A DNA stretch of 64,000 bases from Epiperipatus broadwayi. Its lineage: Eukaryota > Onychophora > Udeonychophora > Euonychophora > Peripatidae. The notes below the pieces were generated by a model that saw nothing but the letters and a program-made list of their open reading frames with translations, ran no database searches and was not told where the DNA came from. How positions within the stretch are numbered: position 1 is the first letter of the stretch; the number at the start of each line of letters is the position of its first letter. The stretch spans positions 2,732,001 through 2,796,000 of the forward strand of contig JAQFVV010000032.1 in the NCBI GenBank assembly GCA_028023455.1, written 5' to 3'. The translations under genes were made by a program, and so were the position numbers. Of this stretch, positions 23,335 through 34,399 are shown piece by piece.

Positions 23335-23714
23335 TAGTGAATGAGTAGGCACTAGATGGAGATTTTATGCTCAAGCCTTTGGACATCCATTGATTACTCT
23401 GGCTTGCACTGAGTGGCAATATGTATAGAGAGTTTTACCTGTTTTAATAACAGAAACAAGCATAGGAAATGGTGATCATGTGATGTTTACTGCCTTATAA
23501 TAATAAATTATATTAGTTAAGAAGTAAATATTTTACATAATATTAATTATTAGCTATATCTGTTAAATTATCTTACATTATGAACAGTTAGAGATAATAA
23601 AAGCATATTAAATAATCTACTTTGGAAAAATAACTAACTTTATTATATTTTATAGTTTTAATATTAAAATGAAATGTGTTATTTTATTTTTACTGTTTTA
23701 ATTTCTACAATGTT

Positions 23715-25235
23715 GTATTATTTGATCACATATGTGGTCGATCAAATCAGGAAAACAAATCCCAGGCAGATTCAGAGCGACTCCACAAAAATTTCTCGGG
23801 TTCATGTTGGATCCCCCCCCCCCTTACATCATGAGGAAGGAGCTTGAAGAGTTCCTGCTCAAGAAAGTTGTAAACTCAGTTATCTCACTATCAAAGGTCT
23901 GGTTGTTATTGTTGGGGAAGGTCACCCTTCTCAATGCCATAGTATTGCCAAAAATAACATTTCCTGGCTGGGTTTTCCCCAACAAGGTCATTCATTCGCA
24001 ATGTGGAAAATCAATGCAGAAGACTATGTTGGGGCGGAAAAGCCCCAGTCATTAATCTCAGCCTTTTCCAAAAACCGAAGGCTCTAAATGGGCTTGGACT
24101 ACATTCAATCTCCACGTTCCTATTTCAAAGAACATATAATATATTAGTGAAATTATTTAGCCAAAACCCATGTATGGAAAGCCCCTTGCCATTGGTGAAG
24201 GTAGAACCAACAGATCGTCCTCCTCCCAAACAAACAAGCATTTGGTTGCAACAAATGTCAATGATTGTAGGGAAAACTAAGACATCAGCGACTATGTTTG
24301 GCTTCAAGCTTAACTATTGGGAAGCATTTAGTATGACACAAAACAATGAGTCCACAGTGGAGAGTCTTCTCTCTCATTCAGCATTCCGAGGTTTGCTAGG
24401 TTGACAAAAAGGATAAGACTTGAACCTAAGCTAGTGGATTTCCTGATAAAAGTCAACCCCGGAGCCCTTCCAACATGCGCCTTTCTATGTTACAAGCGGG
24501 TATACAGAATGGATCCAATTTACCCGATGTGTAATAAAAATGAAGAGACAATGAGCCATGTTCTAGATCAATGTGAAATATGGAATAATCTATATTATTG
24601 TGCACTTAAAAGAATCAGGGAAGCAGACATTATATATATAAATATCGCAAAGGCAGTAAGAGTGGCCTTTATGGTAAAATTAGACTAGCCACCTTTATAC
24701 ATTTTGCTATATGGATAGTGTGAAATAAGATAGTCTTTGATAATGGATTGAATAATAGGCCAGAAGAGCTTTTTCTCAAGTTACTTGGTGAGGCCAAAGA
24801 CTATGATTGGAAAATATGCCAGCACTGGTTAGCCAGTCAGACATGGGACCAACTGGAAATCTAAAGATTAAAACACTTGTGTTTATTGGACTGCTATGGA
24901 AAGATTGATTAACTGGATATAAGGACTCCTATGCAGAGTCTAAAAGTTGTTACATTAATGTAATCCAGTTTTTTCCATTTGTTGTTATTTATTGGTAAAA
25001 CTCTGAATTTGGTGGTCAACTAGTTGACACAAATAATTCCCAAGTAGCTTATTTTTATGTAATTCTTATAGTTGTGGCAGGCAGATGGCCTTTTTTTTTT
25101 ACCATTGGTTTTCTTATTTATTGTTTTCATTGTAGAGCCGCTGCCCATTTGTAAGCATGTAACCTATAATAAGAAAGATGTAAAATGATATCCATATGTA
25201 TCTTTTTAAGGTGTGAATAAAGTTATTTGAAGCAT
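23715..25235 (+). mobile_element. L1/Tx1-like LINE, 5'-truncated fragment
   Basis: Overlapping frames at 23,732-24,055, 24,003-24,404 and 24,401-24,688 read as one broken C-terminal LINE protein followed by a 3' UTR that ends near AATAAAGTTATTTG. The region is noticeably less AT-rich than its flanks. The call rests on the run LGKVTLLNAIVLPKI, then GGKAPVINLSLFQKPKALNG with GLGL after it, then a Cys/His zinc-binding cluster. This is the layout of L1/Tx1-type post-RT domains. Confidence 0.55.
23732..24688 (+). pseudogene. LINE post-RT domain and zinc cluster, frameshifted
   Basis: Residues SKVWLLLLGKVTLLNAIVLP correspond to the thumb region that follows the YADD box in L1/Tx1-like reverse transcriptases. 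The next block resembles the conserved W..GG..G..L segment (WGGKAP, then LNGLGLHSIS). The last frame carries PMCNKNEETMSHVLDQCEIW, a C-x2-C-like/H/C arrangement (first Cys changed) comparable to the zf-RVT module. At least two frameshifts separate the pieces. An 11-base C run at 23,813-23,823 sits in the first frame and could have slipped. No catalytic domain remains. Confidence 0.5.
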
Positions 25236-26160
25236 ATCCAAAAGTCTCCCTCCAACAGTATTGAATATGATAAAGGATTTTAGCATTTTATGAATGGAAA
25301 CTTCATTGACAGTAATCTCATAAAATAAAACTTTTTCACAGTGCATAAGCTGAAAGAAAAAAAATGCTCATGTGAATGGTCATTTTGCAGAATTGTATTA
25401 GGAATTTGTAGTTATTAAGAATAGCTCATTTTGATAATTACAGAAATTTAAAAGAAAAATACTATATTTGTGACTTAAATATGAAATTAGAAGATATTAA
25501 AGGCCACAAAATGTAAATGTCACCTGCCATTTAAAAATAGAATATAGTACTTGAAGCTGTTGGTCGGACTTATGGTAAGAAATAATGATCTATTGAAAAT
25601 TAAAATTACATTTAAAACTTAGAAAGTTTAAGGAAAAGGACATAATGTCAATACATATTTATTAAAAATTTACTTAAATGAGGTAAATTTCTGATTGCTA
25701 AAGACAATTAGATTCCAAATTAATTTTTTTAATATCAAACATAAAACAAAAATAGATTTTAAAAAAATGTAGTTTTAAAATGTTGAAAGGTAGCTTTACT
25801 TTATAATGATAAAAGAAAGGCATTTTTAATTTATAAAAATTAATTCCTGAACAGTATTGCCAATTTTTTTTTTTTTTGCCCGTTTTTTAGAAATCAGATG
25901 GGGGGGGGGGGTATCATTTTATTAAAGAAAATGATTAGCTTTATAAATATATTTTTAAATTTGAAAGTAAAATTGCAAATGACAAAATTATGGGGAGGAA
26001 AAAAAATTGATGTTTATTTTTAAAAAAAACCCCTAATGTACAAGTTAGATAAATATTAACTTTATGGTTTTGTAATTCATGGTGTTTGTTTGTTTGTTTT
26101 TTTTTTTGATAAAATTATTAAATTTTGTTTTTAATTATACATAGGTTTTTTATATTTCTT
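25236..26160. other. AT-rich DNA with a G homopolymer
   Basis: No gene is seen. A 12-base G run lies at 25,900-25,911, directly after a T-rich stretch. Confidence 0.5.
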
Positions 26161-26262
26161 TTCATGTGTCAAAGCATTGGCCGGGAAGCAAACCCGCGAA
26201 CCTGGGGCAACTGCTTGTAAGGCAGCTGTACTGACCACTCGACCACCAATGCTTGGATTTTA
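26150..26262 (-). mobile_element. tRNA-derived SINE
   Basis: On the minus strand, GCATTGG starts a tRNA-like body with an A-box-like GTGGTCGAGTGGTCAGTA and a B box GGTTCGCGGGTTT, and CCAATGC closes a seven-pair acceptor-like stem. AT-rich tail sequence follows on the minus strand. It is related to the younger copy at 63,562-63,666. The T-arm region is slightly expanded, so this is not a functional tRNA gene. Confidence 0.65.
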
Positions 26263-26379
26263 TACAATTTTTTTTATTAAAACATAAATTTTCATCTCAA
26301 ATTTACTTTAACAATCATACATTATGTGAGACAATGTATAAATAAAAGTAAATACCATAATTTTTATGCAGACTGTATT

Positions 26380-26515
26380 AGTGATGTGCATGTTTAGTAT
26401 AATGGTAATGACGAACTCCAGAGCATAATCCATGGATTGTGTGGTTCAGTCTGTCATTACACTGTTTAAATTTCTTATAAACTCCCAAGCAATAGAACCA
26501 TTTGATTATTTTGCT
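26380..26515 (+). repeat. Diverged SINE-like repeat
   Basis: GACGAACTCCAGAGCATAAT, then CATGGATTG, GGTTCAGTCTG and AAATTTCTTATAAAC recur in similar order at 38,310-38,440. The GGTTCA segment could be a B-box remnant. The copy is old and its boundaries are unclear. Confidence 0.4.
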
Positions 26516-27079
26516 GTATCATTTAAATATTAATTGCATTATTCCTGGGTGAATTTTATGTACATTTATTGAGAAGTTGATTATCTTACTATTTTTCTGA
26601 AATCATTCATGTATTCATGCTCTTATAAATTACATTTTATAATGATTGACTTTTCTTTTTCCTCTTTAATTTAAATTGGCAGGAAAACCATTTATGTACT
26701 ATATTATTTACATGATACATCTTAAAAATTTTTTTTTCTTCTACTATGGTGAATTATGGTGAGTTTATTGGCTTTTTACCTCTGAGTTTAAGATCAAAAA
26801 ATATCATGGTCTTTCTTCTCACTTGCCTAATAAGGCAGAATGAATGTATGTGTAAATGATAAATATTTTTCCAATAGATATATACAATCATGACAGACAA
26901 AAATAACTCATGGCCTTTATTCGCAGGAGGCTGTAAAGTCATCAACCAAGGCAGCGGTTGGTGGCCGAAGGTGGAGGGTGCTAAGAATCCCCTGATTGCG
27001 GACCCAGGCTGCCATTTGATGACAACTTTTTATTTAGGTACTTACAATTGCAGATAACTTTCAAGTGAAGGAAGATTGC

Positions 27080-27768
27080 AAGAATTAGAAGAAGAACTGT
27101 CTTATATTAAATGGGACATTATTGGACTTTGTGAACTTAGAAGAAAAGGTGAAGAGACAGTTGATTTAAAAAGTGGACATGTACTCTACTATAAAGACAC
27201 AAATACTGGAAATACAAGTTGAGTAGGATTCATTATAAATAAAAAGTGGAAGAACAACATTGTGGAGATTGATGGTGTATCGGACAGAGTGGCAAGATTA
27301 GTTATACAACTTAATAGCAGATACCAAATGCAGATAATTCAGGTTTATGCCCAACAAGTTCTCATAGTGATGAAGTAGTAGAAGATTTTTATATGGATGT
27401 ACAAAAGGTTTCTGATCAGAGTAAACAACATTTTAAAATTGTTATGGGAGATTTTAATGCTAGAATTGGTAAACAAATGAAAGTTGAAAGTGCTGAGGTA
27501 ATTTTGGTTCTGGTAATAAAAATGAGAGAGGACATAGACTTGTGGAGTCTGCAGAAAAAGAAAAAATGTTTTATTATGACTTTTTTTTTTTAGAAAAATG
27601 TTAAAACGAAATGGACATGGAAGCATCCAAATGAAGGAACAACAGAATTGGATTATATTTTGACTAACAGAAAATACATATTTCAAGATTGTAATGTTCA
27701 TAATAGATTTAACATAGTAAGTAATCATTGATTGGAGAGACCAAAATTATTAATAAAAACAATATTTA
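27080..27768 (+). pseudogene. RTE APE endonuclease domain, copy 3
   Basis: This is the N-terminal domain of the RTE protein, which nicks target DNA for first-strand priming. The translated blocks, spread over shifting frames, are RLQELEEELSYIKWDIIGLC, then GFIINKKWKNNIVEIDG, then RYQMQIIQVYA, then FKIVMGDFNARIG. The last is the conserved GDFNA box. A TGA interrupts the segment between NTS and VGF, and a frameshift follows the YAQQ segment. The C-terminal SDH box is altered (SNH at about 27,721) just before the A3 insertion. Confidence 0.65.
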
Positions 27769-27916
27769 ACCACTATCATCACATGATTACCACTTCTTGT
27801 TATTAAAACAGGCAAAATTCTTCACTCAGTAGTGCCACTCAATGCAAGCCAGGGTAATCAATGGATGCCAGAAGGCTTGTGCATAAAATCCCTGTCTAGT
27901 ATCTACTCATCCAATA

Positions 27917-27957
27917 TCCCAGACTAGTTTCTGGCTTGTGGCCTTCATAAGTGAGGA
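27917..27957 (-). ncRNA. Degenerate hammerhead, repeat A3 left arm
   Basis: The minus strand keeps stem I, stem II (GGCCACAAGCC) and GAAACTAGTC, but the core reads CTTATGA, so the conserved G5 is lost. It is predicted inactive. Confidence 0.5.
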
Positions 27958-28445
27958 GCCTTGGATCTGAGAGCATTGAATCTAGATCTTAGGATCTTAA
28001 TGCAACCCTCCAGCCGCTACCTTTTATCTCTATTAAAACTGCGAGAATAAAATTGAAAACAATAATATTTTCAATCTAAGCTTATTAGCTTATATAGTCA
28101 TATAGATCTGAACTCAATTCAGTACTCATACATTTTGGTATCTCTGATTCTTTAATAACCATAGCCATCACTATCCTACTAGGCAGGACTGATATTAAAC
28201 AATTATGTGCAAGCATAAGAAGTGGTGATCATGTAATGTTTGGTGGTTTAATACCTGTCCTGCTTAGTAGCATAGTGGTGGCTATAGTTATTAAAGAACG
28301 AGATACACCAAAATGTATGGGTACTGAACTGAGTTCAGACCTATATGACTACAAAAGCGAGTGAGCTTAGGCACAAGTAGATGTTGGCTTCTGGAGGGTT
28401 GTATTAGATCCTAAGATCTAGGTGCAGTGCTCTGAGATCCAAGAC

Positions 28446-28487
28446 TCCTCACTGACAAAGGCCACAAGCCAGAAACTTGTTTGGGGA
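28446..28487 (+). ncRNA. Degenerate hammerhead, repeat A3 right arm
   Basis: TCCTCA, CTGACAA, the stem II segment, GAAAC and TGGGGA are present. The conserved G8 is A, and the cleavage segment reads TTGTTT instead of TAGTC. It is predicted inactive. Confidence 0.5.
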
Positions 28488-28748
28488 TATTGGATGAATA
28501 GGCACTAGATAGGGATTTTATGCACTAGTCTTCTGGCATCCATTGATTACTCTGGCTTGTACTGAGTGGCACTATTGTGTGGAGAGTTTTGCCTGATTTA
28601 AAAACAATATTTACAGTTGATATTCCTAATCTTTAGAAACATACTAATGAATTTAAATTCAAACTTACAAATCAGTTTCAAGTATTAGTAGATTTTGAAC
28701 ATGATTCAGATTTGAAGGAAATTAATGTGAAAATAACTGATTCACTTT

Positions 28749-30480
28749 TAAAAACTACAACAAACATAGAAGGAATATGAAGATACACAAAAATGATGCA
28801 TTAAAAAGGATTGAATATCTTAAATTTTGTAAAATGGTGCGGAAAAGAGTTATAAATGTTGTAGAAGAGAATGAAAGTCTCAAGACTGTAAAACAACATT
28901 TTGGCATTGGTAGGGAATTTATATCTGCAATAAGAAAAAAAGATGGAATTATTACTAAAAAGAGAAATGACATGGAATAGGTAGAAGACTTCTATCAAGA
29001 ATTATATAGTAATAAAGAACAAGTACCTCCTATATTATTATATCTTCTGAATTGTCCAGAAATTTTAAATGAAGTGAGACATGCAATTAAATTTATGAAG
29101 AAAGGAAAGGCTCCAGGTAATGATGGAATTATAATTGATATATTAAAAGAAGCAGGTGAAAAAATAGAATTTTTTTTAGCAAAGTTATATACCAAATATG
29201 TAAATGATAAAGATATACCCGATGATTGGAAGAATACAGTATTAATATTTAAAAAAGGTGGTAAAGAGAATATTAGAGTTTACAGACCTATCAGCCTTTT
29301 ATCTGTTTTATACAAAAATTTTTACTAAGATAATTACAACTCATCTACAGAGAACATTGGATTTCCACCAACTAAGGGAATGAGCTGGATTTAAAAGTGG
29401 TTTTAGTACAGTGGATCATATCCAGGTTTTGAGAGAAGTTATAGAAAAGACAAATGAATATGAATTGCCATTATGCTTTGGATTTATAGATTATGAAAAG
29501 GCATTTGATTCTATAAACATTTTTTCAGTGATTAAAGCATTGGATCGTCAAGGTATAGATCCAGGATATTGTCATATTTTAAAGAATATTTATAAAAATG
29601 CTGCAGCAACAATTAGATTACATAATGATACTAGGAAAGTCAACATTGAGAAGGGTATAAGACAGGATGACTCCATATCTCGCAAATGTTTTACAGCAGT
29701 GGTGCAAGTCATATTTTGTGGATTAAAATGGGAAGCTAAAGCAGTGAAAATAAATGGAGATTATTTGTCATTTAGATTTTGCAGATGATGTAGTTGTTTT
29801 TGCAATTAATGCTTTAAAGCTGTAGGAGTTATCAGATGAAAGTAGCAAAGTAGGACTAAAGATAAATGTTAAAAAGACCAAAGTAATGTTCAATGGATTT
29901 TCTCAAAATATGAAAATAAAGATTGATTATGATGAGTTAGAAGAAGTTAACAGCTACAAATACCTTGGTCAGATTATTAATACAGATGGAAACATAATGG
30001 ATAAAATTAATCATAGAATTAAAGTTGATTGGAGTGCTTTTGGTAGAAATAACTTGATGCCAAAAGGAAATATGCCTATGTGTTTGAACAGGAAGGTTTT
30101 TAATAAATGTGTTTTACCAGTTCTTACTTATGGATATGAGACTTGGACACTTAATATAAGAGCAATACAGAGACATCAGACCACTCAAAGAAATTTTGAG
30201 AGATGCATGTTGGGAGTAACAAGAAGAGATCGAAAACGCAGTAAATGGGTAAGAGAACAAACAGTTGTTGCTGTCCTCATTGAAAAAAAATTAAGACTGA
30301 AGAGGGGCTGGACATATTGCTAGAAGAGAGATAATAGGTAGACAATTGAAATTATAAACTGGGTTCCAAGAGATTGTAAAAACCCAGAAAGAGACCACAT
30401 GTTAGATGCATGGATGAAATAAGAAAGTATGCAGGAATGATGTAGAGGAGAGAAGCTAAAGATTGGAGGAGATGGATTGA
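28749..30480 (+). pseudogene. RTE reverse transcriptase domain, copy 3
   Basis: Frames at 28,777-28,980, 29,074-29,328, 29,411-29,788 and 29,886-30,323 are consecutive pieces of one RT. They include KAPGNDGIIIDILKEAGE, then VYRPISLLSVLYKN, then CFGFIDYEKAFDSIN (motif A Asp kept), then a disrupted motif B (IRQDDSIS in place of VRQGDSIS). The motif C region is shifted so that the FADD sequence falls out of frame at about 29,775. The C-terminal part keeps LPVLTYGYETWTLN and CMLGVTRRDRKR. It cannot be functional without several repairs. Confidence 0.7.
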
Positions 30481-30535
30481 ACTTGGAGTGACCTTCATCC
30501 TGCAGTGGATTGATAAATGGTGATGATATGAAATT

Positions 30536-31253
30536 CTTTACTTCAAATTTATTTTAAAATAAAGGAGAAAGAAGATAGAATTTTGTAAACAATTTATAGT
30601 GATGAGTAATATGGTAAATGTTTATATTTTTTATATTTACAAAGCTCTGTTAAAGTACAATATTGTTTTAAAATTAAAAAGAAAGTATTATATTGAGGGT
30701 CATTTGTTTTTTCATATGTCTTTATTCATTTTTCAAGAATGGATGGAAGAGTGTAAGTTATGAAGTACATCTATAAAAGATGTTACACATGGAAATAGAT
30801 AATTTGAAGTTAGAATTAATCCATGTGTGATTATAATTAAACGAATATATTGTTTAACTGGTTTAAAGTTTATATCTGAGCTTGAAATAATTTCTAGTTT
30901 AATAAATGGTTAATGATTATGATTACTGTATTTGTCTTGGGTAGTTCTTGGATAGAGTAAGTTTGTCACTTGCACATCAAAATGTAACAATTCACTAGTG
31001 GTAAGTATTGAACAAATGATGAGTTCTGGTTCAGCACAAAATGCATCTAGGGAATTCATTTATCTTTTTGTATATCTTTAGTTATATGTTTAAAAAATAT
31101 GTCATGGAGTGGAAAATTATTAAGTACATCTATAAAAGTAAAATGAAACTTATCTGAGAATATTTAAACAGTTGTCCTTGTAAATGTATGTTTACAAACA
31201 TAATGTTTTAATTAAAAGGTGACTGGTATTCTCTCCAAGCTTTTTGAAGAATT
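30536..31253. other. AT-rich spacer with degenerate family B motif
   Basis: No gene is seen. A degenerate family B hammerhead trace lies at about 31,012-31,052 (listed separately). Confidence 0.45.
31012..31052 (+). ncRNA. Degenerate family B hammerhead (B5)
   Basis: ATGATGAGTTCTGG, TTCAGCAC, AAAATGCATC and TAGGG follow the order of copy B4, but C3 of the core is A and GAAA reads AAAA. Only the family relationship is claimed, not function. Confidence 0.35.
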
Positions 31254-31591
31254 GTAGTTTAGCTATTCAACACAAATGTTTTAAGGCATTAATGTGTCTG
31301 GATTATGAGTTACATTATGAAATGTTGCAATGTATTTTATACCTCCATGTTCTTTCTGCCATCACAAAAGATTGCAAAACTCTTAAAAACTTTCTTACAA
31401 CTCATGGATTTACTGCAGTTTGAATTGTTTCAAATATTTCAGTAGTAGTTTTGTCCAATTTAAAGCAAAATTTAATATTGGCACAGTCCCATCATCAGCT
31501 ATAGTATGAAACACATTATTATATTCTATGTCATAACCCATAATTCAGTCATTCTAACATTTTAAACATTTTGTGGTGAATAGCTAAACTA
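31254..31591 (-). mobile_element. Mariner-derived non-autonomous element
   Basis: The terminal inverted repeats are TAGTTTAGCTATTCAACAC at the left and, in reverse complement, TAGTTTAGCTATTCACCAC at the right, each starting with TA as expected for Tc1/mariner targets. On the minus strand, 31,340-31,480 reads NIKFCFKLDKTTTEIFETIQ, which resembles the first helix-turn-helix of mariner transposases (FCFKLGKTATE..E). A stop follows soon after. The element is therefore an internally deleted mariner relic. Confidence 0.55.
31340..31480 (-). pseudogene. Mariner transposase N-terminal HTH remnant
   Basis: This is the DNA-binding N-terminus of a mariner-type transposase. It reads KFCFKLDKTTTEIFE, then TAV, then NP, a stop, then VVRKFLRVLQSF. 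The spacing of the FCFKL..KT.TE block fits the first HTH of mariner/GVQW-like proteins. The catalytic DDE/D domain is absent, since the element is only about 340 bp. The family is inferred from this one block plus the flanking inverted repeats. Confidence 0.4.
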
Positions 31592-31599
31592 TTACATAA

Positions 31600-32500
31600 G
31601 ATATTGATTCAAAGATAGTACTGCAGGCTTCTTGAGATACTAATCATCTTTTAACTAGTACACACTGTGTATTATAAGAATAAAAAATAATAAATAAAAT
31701 GTGTATTTATTATTAAATATATGGCAGGAAATGTATTATATAAAAACATGAAAATGTTATTTTGGCTATTAATAAAATATATTTATTTATTATTGAATTT
31801 GCAATAATATGTATATTGAACAGCAATGTATATTTAACAATAAAATAATTTATTTAACAAAGAAATTTAATATATACAACTTATTTAATTTATAACAAGT
31901 AATATATTTAATGAAAGCATGAAAATATATATTTCATCAAGGAAAATGATATATTTAGCAATGAAAATTATTTATAAAAAAAAAAAAAATTGTGCATGTT
32001 TATTTCTGAATTTACAATAAAAATGTATCTATAAAAGCATGAAAATATACATTTATCAACCAAAGAAATACAGACGGAATAGGTTTTGTTTCATATTTTA
32101 TTTTGCCACTGCTAAAATGTTATTTTTGTGTTTTATTTAATATAATTTTTGTTGTAAAAGTTTCCTCTTTGAAATTTTATTTATTATGGTTTGTATTTGG
32201 GGTATCAATAGACTCTAGTACCTACATTTTTTTATATATTTATTTGATTTCTTTAAACAATGTGTTGTCAATAATTAATAGATAAATTTAAGATTCAGCA
32301 AAATTTACAAATGTAGACTATATCTACTTAAATATTGAAAAAAATTATAATAGAAAATAAAATATAAAAATGAAACATTTATGCACTTTACATTAAATAA
32401 ATACCTGTTACCATGTTTTGTTTGTTTTTGATAAAGAAATGTAAAAAATAAAACTTGTGTTTTTCATTTATGGTTTTTTTATTTTATTTTTTGCTTCAGT
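31600..32500. repeat. AT-rich degenerate repeats
   Basis: Loosely repeated units such as AATATATTTAGCAATGAAAA and TTATTTAACAAAGAAATTT recur between about 31,680 and 32,060. Related inverse-strand units lie at about 33,780-33,930. No coding potential is supported. Confidence 0.35.
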
Positions 32501-32529
32501 TTTTTAAAGAGAAATGTCAAAATAAGCTC

Positions 32530-32895
32530 CTATGAAAGTTGTTGACTGTTTGACTTATATACCATTGTTTGAAAGAAATGATTTTCAATGATTTCTATGG
32601 AAAAGTAATTGCCAGTGAAAAAAGTGCATTGGAATTTCTTAAACCACAACAATCTTTTTAACAATGTAGAAAGTGAATCACATGTGTCAAATGTAATTCT
32701 CAATAATATGGGATGCACATTCCCTAACTATTTTGCAGAATCATCTAGATCACATATGCTGAGAAATGTCTTGGCAAAATAGCGATGAACTGGACCTCGT
32801 TTTAGCTTTTCTTCAGGATGTACACTCAATTTATCAGTGTCAATAATCAAAGGAAATAATTTTCACTTTATACTTTCTTTCATTCATTGTCACAA
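32530..32895 (-). pseudogene. Decayed coding sequence, family unknown
   Basis: On the minus strand a protein-like stretch, including DTDKLSVHPEEKLKRGPVHR, then YFAKTFLSICDLDDSAK, reaches a stop at about 32,733. It continues after a short gap in another frame with HPILLRITFDTCDSLSTLLK and then RLLWFKKFQCTFFTGNYFS. Residue usage is much less AT-driven than random frames here. Upstream, the sequence shifts frame again (NERKYKVKIISFDY). I see no splice acceptor, so a processed pseudogene or a relic of an unknown mobile element is more likely than a live exon. I cannot name the family. Confidence 0.35.
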
Positions 32896-32899
32896 AGGC

Positions 32900-34038
32900 A
32901 GTTCATTTTTATTTCGATTATTATTATTGTAATTTGTATTGATTAAAAAAAAAAAAAGGAATTTCTTACGTAAAAAATAAGAAATTTATGGTTGACCTTT
33001 ACTTTGACCCAGTCATTGACACAGTTAACCAAATATTGTTTTGTCTCACTTTTTCAAAACCGAATAAAAAATTTTAAAATTTCAACAAAAAATAATTCTA
33101 GTAAAAGTTCCAAACAAACGATCTCAATTACAAGTAATAAGAAATTTGAAATTATACATTTAATTTATAAAGTAAATTGTATGTTAATAAGAAACTTACA
33201 CTTGGAGTTTTTTTATCTCTCTCAAACCCCTTCCCCTTTCTGTCTTTGTTCAAAACCAAATAAGAAATTGAAAAGACAAATAATATTGAAAGTTTAAAAC
33301 CAACTTGTTAATTACAAGAAAAATAGGTTTAAAGTAAACATTTAATTTATAAAATAATTTGTCAGTATTCCATAATAGTTTACAAGAAATCACTTTTTCA
33401 AATAAAAAGACTCAAATTTATCGATGATGTGATGCAGTCTTCAAAGAATCAATAAATATAAAATAGAATATAAGTACCTGACTATCAAAACTATATGTGT
33501 TATTATATCCGCATTTCATTTGTTATGAATTGCTTTCATTTAACACACTTATTGCTGTGAATAAGTTACAATATGAAACATGTCCTTTTGAAAAAATTAC
33601 TTGTGAATTCATAAGAAGGAATTTGAATACCAGAAATGATAGGGTTAAGCCATTATCAGTGCATTTTAATGTTCACAGTGGAACACTCAAGCCCTATTCA
33701 TTGAGTATTACTTTGGCTGTTAAATATATTTTCATGCTCTTATTTAATACATTTCCTATTGCAAAAAATTCAATAGTAAGTACATATATTTTATTTCTTT
33801 GCTAAATAAATTATTTTCATTGCTAAATATATTACTTATTCACGTTTTTGTTTAATACCCTTATTGCTGTAAATTCAATAAAAAATACATACATTTTATT
33901 TTTCATACATTAGTTTTTTCTGTGGACATATGTGATTCCATCTAGTGAGGTAGGGAACATGCTATAGGAATACCATTTGTTTTTGTAACTTGTTTGAGAT
34001 TTCTATGTATAAATTTTTTTTATGATTTTAAAATTTAG
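32900..34038. other. AT-rich DNA, no gene seen
   Basis: The open frames at 32,992-33,297 and 33,497-33,805 have low-complexity, AT-driven composition and no motifs. Two loosely similar copies of a CTTTTTCAAAACCGAATAA / CTTTGTTCAAAACCAAATAA unit occur at about 33,048 and 33,243. Confidence 0.4.
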
Positions 34039-34399
34039 AATTATTATATTACTAAACATCACATGATCACCATCTCTATACTAGCACATAATTGTTGTAA
34101 ACAAAGGCAAAACTCTCCATACAGTAGTACCACACTGTGCCAAACAGAGTAATCAATGGATGCCAGAAGGCAAGCCTTCTGGCATCCATTGACCAATCCT
34201 GCATAATAGGATAGTGGTGGCTATGGTTGTTTAAGAGCCAAAGACACCAAAATGTATGGGTGCTGAATTGAGTTCAGACCCATATGACTATATAAGCTAT
34301 TGAGCTTAGATTGAAAATATTATTGTGTTTTCAATTTCATTCTCATGGTTTTGTAGTAAAGTAGAGTTAAAAGGTGGCTGCTGGAGGGTTGCATTAGAT

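Larger units (their letters stand above)
23071..23497 (-). mobile_element. Family A hammerhead repeat, copy A2
   Basis: This is an inverted-repeat element in the opposite orientation to A1: here the extra terminal sequence (GGTGATCATGTGATGTTTA) is at the right end, while the left end starts at GACAGGCAAAACTCTC. Flanking direct repeats TAATAATAAATTA at 23,058-23,070 and 23,498-23,510 give a perfect 13 bp target duplication. Both arms keep a hammerhead fold, one per strand. The centre reads AGCACTGCATCC...GATGCAGTGCT, also palindromic. Confidence 0.75.
27769..28598 (+). mobile_element. Family A hammerhead repeat, copy A3 (long form)
   Basis: The element is 830 bp with a palindromic centre (GAACTCAATTCAGTAC at about 28,110 versus GTACTGAACTGAGTTC at about 28,321). 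Flanking direct repeats TAAAAACAATATTTA at 27,754-27,768 and 28,599-28,613 give a perfect 15 bp target duplication inside the RTE coding region. Each arm holds a hammerhead relic with core mutations. Because it lies in RTE sequence, its insertion is younger than RTE copy 3. Confidence 0.8.
26745..30535 (+). mobile_element. RTE-type LINE, copy 3 (split by repeat A3)
   Basis: It begins inside the 5' UTR (GGTGAGTTTATTGGC), carries EN to 27,753, is interrupted by repeat A3 (27,769-28,598), resumes with the EN-RT linker at 28,614, and ends at GATAAATGGTGATGATATG. Removing A3 and one copy of its 15 bp target restores continuity with copy 6. It is better preserved than copies 1, 2 and 4 but has several frameshifts. 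Confidence 0.85.

Noticed and set aside
26150-26262. Functional tRNA gene
   Set aside because: Acceptor stem and A/B boxes are tRNA-like, but the T-arm is expanded and a tail follows, so it is a SINE.
32992-33805. About 100-codon open frames
   Set aside because: Low-complexity Lys/Ser/Asn/Ile/Phe-rich translations of AT-rich DNA, no motif.
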